Positions 58,860 to 64,000 of a DNA stretch of 64,000 bases are shown in pieces. Each line of letters opens with the position of its first letter. Within the stretch, counting starts at the first letter, position 1. A program made the position numbers and the translations under genes. Source of the stretch: Angiostrongylus vasorum (taxonomy: Eukaryota > Nematoda > Chromadorea > Rhabditida > Metastrongylidae). Below the pieces are notes generated by a model, which worked only from the letters and a program-made list of their open reading frames with translations, made no database searches and was not told the DNA's origin. The stretch lies in assembly GCA_018806985.1 (NCBI GenBank), contig JADANN010000352.1:1302001-1366000 (forward strand). The letters are read 5' to 3'.

Positions 58860-60062
58860 GCATTAAAGACCTTGAATGAATCACAACCAGTTGAACAAGA
58901 GAAATTCTGACAGTGGTTCTATTGCATGGACCACATTTAAATCGTATCAAGGTTTATAGCAGTCTGTAGAGAGTATCATCGGCTGCTTATGCTAATCATT
59001 ATCAACTACGAAAAATCGTTTAATATCGTGAAAAAGAATGAAATCCTATCAGCGCTCGTCGAAAACCAGTAGACATGTCCTACATACGAATACCAGCTGA
59101 GTATTAACGCAGCGGTATCACGAAAATACACATTTTCCATCGACATCTTAGCACACCTATATGGGACAAGGCGACATCATATCGCCAAAGCTGTTTGCTG
59201 GTGCATTGCATTGGATATGCAGTCACGACGTCACTCCTTTAGAAAGGGAAAAAGATAGGTGTTGATGGAAACTTTCTATAAAATACCACCAACAAGCTCA
59301 ACAAAGCGGGTAAAAAGGTCGGACTGCCAATGAATCTGAAGTGGAAGCATTTTAAGAAAAAACTCATGGTGCGATAGTGAACAAATCGAAATGCGCAGCC
59401 CTCTGATCACAGGGACCATTTCGCACTTGTAACTTGAACGTTCGATGAATATGGAAAACAAATTTCTGAAAGAATTATACACAAGAAAGACAGCAGCATG
59501 GACAGCATTTCGATTTTTCAAAGAAGCCACCGACCAACCAAAAGACTGGAAAACTTTTACTTTTCTTTGCAAAGGTCGTCCGAACGCTTTGTTATGAAGT
59601 AGAACGTAAGCTGATACTTCAACTGCATCAAGAGTACTGCGAACCACTCACAGAGCACTTGAAAGATGTCATCCGAAATTTAAACGACACTCACAACGTT
59701 TAGGCGGAATGCGCAGCTTACATCTTCGAAACTTGTCCCATTTTCGGGATCCAGAAAAATATATATCGATAGCAAAATACAGATAAGCGAACCACATAAT
59801 AAAAAAGAACAGATGAGAGATGAATGAAATGAACAGTGGACTGGACCTCGAGAGAATGCAAGCATCGTTTTGGACAGCCTCCCAAACGATGGACGGATGT
59901 GTTCGTGGCTAACGTCAACCATCTGCACCCGCAGACGCTGTCGATTTTAAGATTACGGAATGGGGCTCGCTGGTGTCACAATGTTAGAAGCAGACCACAA
60001 TCATGGAGGACGGTGATGCGAGGGAGAAACGAATAGAAATTATACTGGAGCCACTACCACCA
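58860..60062 (+). mobile_element. RTE-type LINE remnant, different subfamily
   Basis: CMDHI, SRFIAVCREYHRLLMLIIIN, YEKSFNIVKKNEILSALVEN and PKLFAGALHW-like segments (58,930-59,220) follow the RT order of RTE proteins. The C-terminal part at 59,836-60,036 reads RECKHRFGQPPKRWTDVFVA, like RPPTRWSEFF of the main family. RQGDT has become YGTRRHH; stops are frequent. Both long - strand frames (59,276-59,647 and 59,680-59,928) are shadows. Confidence 0.75.
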
Positions 60063-60510
60063 GTGAAGACAGGCCTTCCAAGATTAGCGGAGGTAAGTAA
60101 GTTAATAAAATTATATAAAAAATCCTCGACACAAATCACTCCATTCGAATCATAAACGCTCCAACATTTCACAAAATAACTAAGGTCATAGCACTCAGAC
60201 GATAGGGGGAACGGAAGAAGATTTGAACAAGCATTTTTAAAAAAAATCCTAAATTTATCTTCATCACTACGGATGAACACACCTATCTTTTTTGAAGCTG
60301 ATACCTCGAAAAGTACGTCTTCTGTTTTGAAACAGGTCATTCTGTAGACGAAAACTGAGCCCTGGAGGACGAATAGCCTGCTAAATGATCAATCACATCA
60401 ACGTAAACGAAAATGAATCGAACTTGTATTTTTTCTTTGCTACCATTAGCTCTGGGAGAACCATGTCCTCAGCGGTTGAAGAACACTAGAACAAACGGAA
60501 CTATCTGATT
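60063..60510. other. Unassigned sequence
   Basis: A 118-codon - frame (59,984-60,340) overlaps the RTE remnant end and shows no domain. Confidence 0.35.
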
Positions 60511-60965
60511 TAACTACAACGATGCTGAGATATTTGCAAAACTCCGGACCGCAGGTGTCTGCGGTGGGGAACGAACGCGTTATTGTCCTCTCCGGGGAGT
60601 AGCGCGTTCACCACCACACCATGCGGGTCCTTCGTTTCGCCTGTCTCTCAGCTAGTTCTTATTGATCTGTGCCGTCAGCAATCACCCGTCACCGGGACTG
60701 ATCTGGGGAGCCCACATCGGCATTAAGTTGCTGGCATTGCTGACGGCACAGATCAACAAGAACTAGCTGAGAGACAGGCGAAACGAAGGACCCGAATGGT
60801 GTGGTGGTGAACGCGCTACTCCCCGGAAAGGACAATAGCGCTGTTCGTTCCCCACCGCAGACACCTGCGGTCCGGAGTTTTGCAAATATCTCAGCATCGT
60901 TGTAGTTATATTTCGCATTGTACCCTGCCATTAAAAAATAGTAGGCAGTAAATAAAACGGCAAAC
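60511..60965. mobile_element. SINE S2 fold-back pair, nearly complete
   Basis: A - strand copy (60,515-60,726) and a + strand copy (60,727-60,965) meet head to head at the leader (CTGTGCCGTCAGCAATCACC against TTGCTGACGGCACAG). Arms are nearly identical over about 200 bases: TGGTGTGGTGG, CTCCCCGGAAAGGACAATAG, GGTCCGGAGTTTTGCAAATA. The left copy is intact through the leader (CATCGGCATTAAG); the right copy is shortened at 5'. Confidence 0.85.
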
Positions 60966-60989
60966 ATTGTGATTATAACTAAAAGCCTC

Positions 60990-61280
60990 AGCTTAACTGG
61001 GTTTAATGCCGATGTGGGCTCCCTCAGATCAGACCCGGTGACGGGTGATTGCTCACGGCACAGATCAATAAGAACTAGCTGAGAGACAGGCGAAACGAAG
61101 GACCCGCATGGTGTGGTGGTGAACGCGTTACTCCCCGGAAAGGACAATAGCGCGTTTGTTCCCCACCGCAGACACCTGCGGTCCGGAGTTTTGCAAATAT
61201 CTCAGCATCGTTGTAGTTATATTTCGCATTGTACCCTACCATTAAAAAATAGTAGGCAGTAAATAAAACGGCAAACTATC
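60990..61280 (+). mobile_element. SINE S2, intact tandem neighbour
   Basis: The full S2 order, from CAGCTTAACTGGGTTTAATG through GGTGACGGGTGATTGCT, GAACTAGCTGAGAGACAGGC, the promoter-like part and GTCCGGAGTTTTGCAAATAT, to TAGGCAGTAAATAAAACGGC. It is nearly identical to the right arm of the preceding pair and sits about 25 bases beyond it. The open 152-codon - frame over 60.69-61.15 kb is an artefact of the two + copies. Confidence 0.88.
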
Positions 61281-62009
61281 TGATTTAATTTGTCCAAGAG
61301 ATTTTTATTTTGTAGTGTTGTCCTCTCTGTGTGGAGCTTCATACATTGTACTAAGCATCTGAATCCATGAAATAACAGACCGCTTCAGCCTTGCCAAGCT
61401 CAGCCAGAATGAATAAAACTTGAGCATTACCGTAAGCAGTTCTAGGGTTATCTACTTAGGCAAACTGAATTTTATCGAGATACTTATGATTATAAGAACT
61501 ATTTGGGATTATTAGGTAAACAAGAGCTAAAGCAGAATGAATCAACTGTTCTGTAAAGGGGTTCTACACAAACTTACTTCATGCGGCACATGAATCCGGT
61601 CTTCTTGAAAGCCGCGGCCGAAGGTAGGAATTCTTATCGGTAATGGCTCAACTAAAAGATTACATTACCAACAGTTTAATTCGAGGTTAAATTTGAACCA
61701 ATGCACCAAGTGACTCTCCGCTTCATCGTGTCTGAATGTGTTATTTCTGGGTGATGGACTCCGATGTGCAGTTACGGTTCATTCCCCGAAAATAGTGAAC
61801 CGTCCTGATAATATTGGTCGAGTATTGGCAAAGTTATTTATCCGGCCTACATTTATATATACATTTGTTTACTTATGTACGTATCACGTTTGTTTTTACG
61901 TGTTTCTGTTAAAATGTATTTAATTACAACGATAATAGATTCGAAAAAGCGGCTTTAGTTCGTTTCAACTGAACTTTCAACTTTCTTTCCTCAAGTGATC
62001 CCCTTCTTG
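61281..62009. other. Unassigned sequence
   Basis: Short + frame at 61,738-61,923 only. No recognised feature. Confidence 0.4.
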
Positions 62010-62560
62010 CGACTCAAGGCTTGAAACAGCTTTTCAGGATCAGCTTTTTTCTTTGCTTGTTTGCTTTGACAATCTTATGACATAATTTCCGAACCCACGA
62101 AGATTCCCAATCAAGATTCGAAAGGTCATAATTATGGCGTTCTGCCTTTTTCTTTAACAATTTTTTTGGTGGTCCCGAATTTATAGGTAGCTTTTTGTGA
62201 AGTACGGAAGTAAAAATTTGGTTTTTATTTAGCATACAATGGTCAAAGACGGCCTTGGAACACTTGCCACCTGTTCCCTTGTGATTTGGTTGCAAATTTC
62301 TTGTGAACTGATTTGTATGCTAACACAATCACGCATGCATTTAATCGAGCAAGCGCACTAGTAACATGAAGCCCATCTACTGAAGCACCAGAGTTTCCAA
62401 AACTTGCATAGTAGCTCTTGGTCTAACGGAAATCCTCTAAAAAGTAAAAAAGAAACACAAAAATACGCACCACTGTTGTCGTCAAGCGATTGTGGCAACG
62501 TTCGAAATTGTTCAGCGGAAGCAGACATTGGCTGCAACGACTTCATTCCTCATGAATAAA
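62010..62560 (-). CDS. Possible exons of an unidentified gene
   Basis: On the - strand ATG near 62,546 opens MKSLQPMSASAEQFRTLPQS then LDDNSG, ending at GTGCGT (donor-like). A T-rich stretch with TTTTTAG and then CCGTTAG follows. The next open frame reads GNSGASVDGLHVTSALARLN, ACVIVLAYKSVHKKF, to a stop. A further frame (62,295-62,014), starting ATG, reads MQPNHKGTGGKCSKAVFDHC and ends KKLILKSCFKP, strongly basic. Reading phase across the first putative intron (48 bases with the CCGTTAG acceptor) does not reach the second frame, so the model is unproven. Family unknown. Confidence 0.3.
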
Positions 62561-62654
62561 TGAATAAAACAATACAAAAAAAAGCGAAATAACGGAATAA
62601 AAAGCAGTGAATTCTGCATATATTTGGCACTGATGACGTCTTCATAAATGAAAT

Positions 62655-62915
62655 CCCTAAGAGGGCCTCAGCTTCTACCAATCCTTTGCGATACGCTATG
62701 GATTCGACTCGATTAAGACTCGTAGAGCTTACTGAATGCTACTTGTCTTGAATAATCACTTGTGGAGAACTACTGATGTATCATACTGGTGTACTTATCG
62801 TGACAGACTAATCTGACCTTAATTTACTGGTCCCGGAGGATGAAGGGTTTGATACTTGTCTGGGGGCGCATACGAACACGACCACCTGTGCATTGCAATA
62901 CAGCTCTAAGGAAAA
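62655..62915 (-). mobile_element. SINE S1, decayed, - orientation
   Basis: GATTCGACTCGATTAAGACT, CTTGTGGAGAACTACTGATG, TGGTCCCGGAGGATGAAGGG, ACGACCACCTGTGCATTGCA keep S1 order on the - strand; the A box is poorly preserved. Confidence 0.55.
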
Positions 62916-63619
62916 CAAGAATATTAACCAATTTTTTTCTAACGTTCACCTTATGGTTTTCAAAAGACCAGTGAGGTTCGACATGTAACTAATCCTCCTA
63001 ATTGGACCCTCTCATACATTCGCAGTAAAACTTCTCTCCGGCACAATAAACTAAAGCGAATTTTTTAAAAAATTCCCAAAAAGAAAAAGCGGAACCGACA
63101 GTGAAGCAGTGAAGCTTAGATGCAGTTAATAGAATTTAGCTCATTAACGATAATCTTTAATGGAAGGATAAAAGTTACAAAAAGGGCTGAGAGATCTCAT
63201 TTTCTCATTTTTTCATGGCGTACACGACCTACAACATCTGTAGATGTTTCTGAATCTGAGCGTTTCAAATGACATTACCTTCCAGTTGTTAAATACCACC
63301 CACATAGGGAAAAAATCCAGCCCATGATTTGGTTTGCACATTTTTAAAAAACCGAACGTTATTCATTGATTTGACGACATTTATCACAGATGCAAATGCG
63401 ATTTGCGTGTTGTCTTCGGCTTCATTTGAACATTCTTCATGAATCTCGTTGAATACTGTTCAAGTTGATTCTTTCTTGTATCTTGGGACAGCCTTTCTTG
63501 AGTGTCTCCAGATTTTTATCACAGGCAGCAGTCACCGTAAATTGTCGACTGGTGCATTTCATGATGCAGCCCATCAGGAAGCAAGGTGTTAGTTGAACCT
63601 CTTCTCCAGCTCCCTACTC
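62916..63619. other. Unassigned sequence
   Basis: Nothing recognised. Confidence 0.35.
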
Positions 63620-63629
63620 CAGTCCACAT

Positions 63630-63865
63630 AGGAACGCCCTAACTCGGCTATCCCCAAGATTTTAAGAACGATCGACTCGATGAGTTCTCTAAGGTATTCA
63701 TAAGGAAAGCGAAGTCCAGGAAGCAAGTGATATATCAAACGAAAAGTTTGAAGACCTTCGTAGAAGGTGAATGCTGGGAAAGTGAAACGAATGCAAGAAC
63801 TGAGGGAATTTGCGCCGTCGATTTGATGACGGGTAATGAAAACAATGAACTAATCTACTGAAAAA
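63630..63865 (+). CDS. Possible exon, 72 open codons
   Basis: The + strand is open from about 63,643 to the TGA near 63,860: LGYPQDFKNDRLDEFSKVFI, RKAKSRKQVIYQTKSLKTFV, then EGECWESETN to ENNELIY. It has coding-like composition and no ATG at its start. The GYPQDF start faintly recalls the end of retroelement RT proteins (a GYP..FI segment), so it could be another LINE or PLE scrap. The opposite-strand frame (63,698-63,952) is its shadow. Sequence continues beyond without recognised features. Confidence 0.25.
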
Positions 63866-64000
63866 AACCAACCCTCGGTGGAATGGCGATGTCAAATAGT
63901 TGTGATTGAAGCGGCCGAAATTTTTCCACTGCTTGACCCTGTAACTTTTCATCGAGCGAAAATGGTGATTCTTCTAGAGGTTGAGCAGTGCTGTCTGAAG

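Noticed and set aside
60689..61147. 152-codon frame on the - strand
   Set aside because: It spans two S2 copies and shows internally repeated peptide because of them.
1..64000. Spliced leader or rRNA genes
   Set aside because: No SL1-like leader, 5S, 18S or 28S sequence was seen on reading either strand.
1..64000. A bacterial or viral gene cluster
   Set aside because: There are no long adjoining frames and no ribosome binding sites; the mobile elements are of eukaryotic type throughout.

Overview
The window looks like non-coding, repeat-dense DNA from a multicellular eukaryote, most probably a nematode. The grounds are: A+T-rich sequence with no bacterial operon layout, tRNA-derived SINEs, RTE-clade LINEs with an APE endonuclease, a Penelope-like element (PLE) with a GIY-YIG domain, and a long tetranucleotide microsatellite. 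A clade V (strongylid or hookworm-like) host is my guess from the overall look of the RTE copies; I could not test it. No complete host gene was recognised. Four short stretches may be exons or gene relics: 1.3-1.6 kb, 27.7-28.25 kb, 62.0-62.55 kb and 63.6-63.86 kb.

LINEs. One RTE family has two nearly full-length but broken + strand copies (about 41.83-45.06 and 49.17-52.60 kb) and two 5'-truncated - strand copies (7.89-9.07 and 24.51-26.09 kb). More diverged RTE remnants lie at 46.1-46.45 kb, 55.33-55.97 kb (a second lineage, endonuclease only) and 58.86-60.06 kb (reverse transcriptase and C-terminal remnants).

PLE. At 56.36-58.80 kb a Penelope-like element has RT motifs including YVDD, then a GIY-YIG nuclease region. 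It is preceded, in inverted orientation, by a second copy of its own 3' part. At least a dozen short relics of PLE 3' ends are scattered over the window. Most carry a compact motif that can be drawn as a minimal type I hammerhead ribozyme (CUGANGA core, short stem II, GAA, ACGU or AUGU, then the closing stem I strand).

SINEs. Family S1 (about 280 bp, about 15 copies, both strands) has an A box like TGGCGCAGTGG and a B box like GGATCGAACCC, and ends in a CTTTATCC-type simple repeat. Family S2 (about 250 bp, about a dozen copies) shares the 3' part GGAGTTTTGCAAATATCTCAG and often occurs as head-to-head fold-back pairs (7.0, 54.0 and 60.5 kb, with a degraded one at 52.7 kb).

Other repeats. A roughly 300-390 bp family (R3) has copies at 5.6, 28.4 and 39.0-39.3 kb, with a peptide-level relative at 17.6-17.9 kb. 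There is a roughly 385 bp (ACAT)n array at 10.95-11.34 kb, a purine tract at 12.18-12.31 kb, a (CT)n run at 34.53 kb and paired palindromes at 53.57-53.64 kb. Remaining stretches show nothing I can name. RTE copies supply the APE/RT type of machinery that could have mobilised the SINEs, and the PLE locus is the obvious source of the hammerhead-bearing fragments, but every protein-coding copy seen here is broken.
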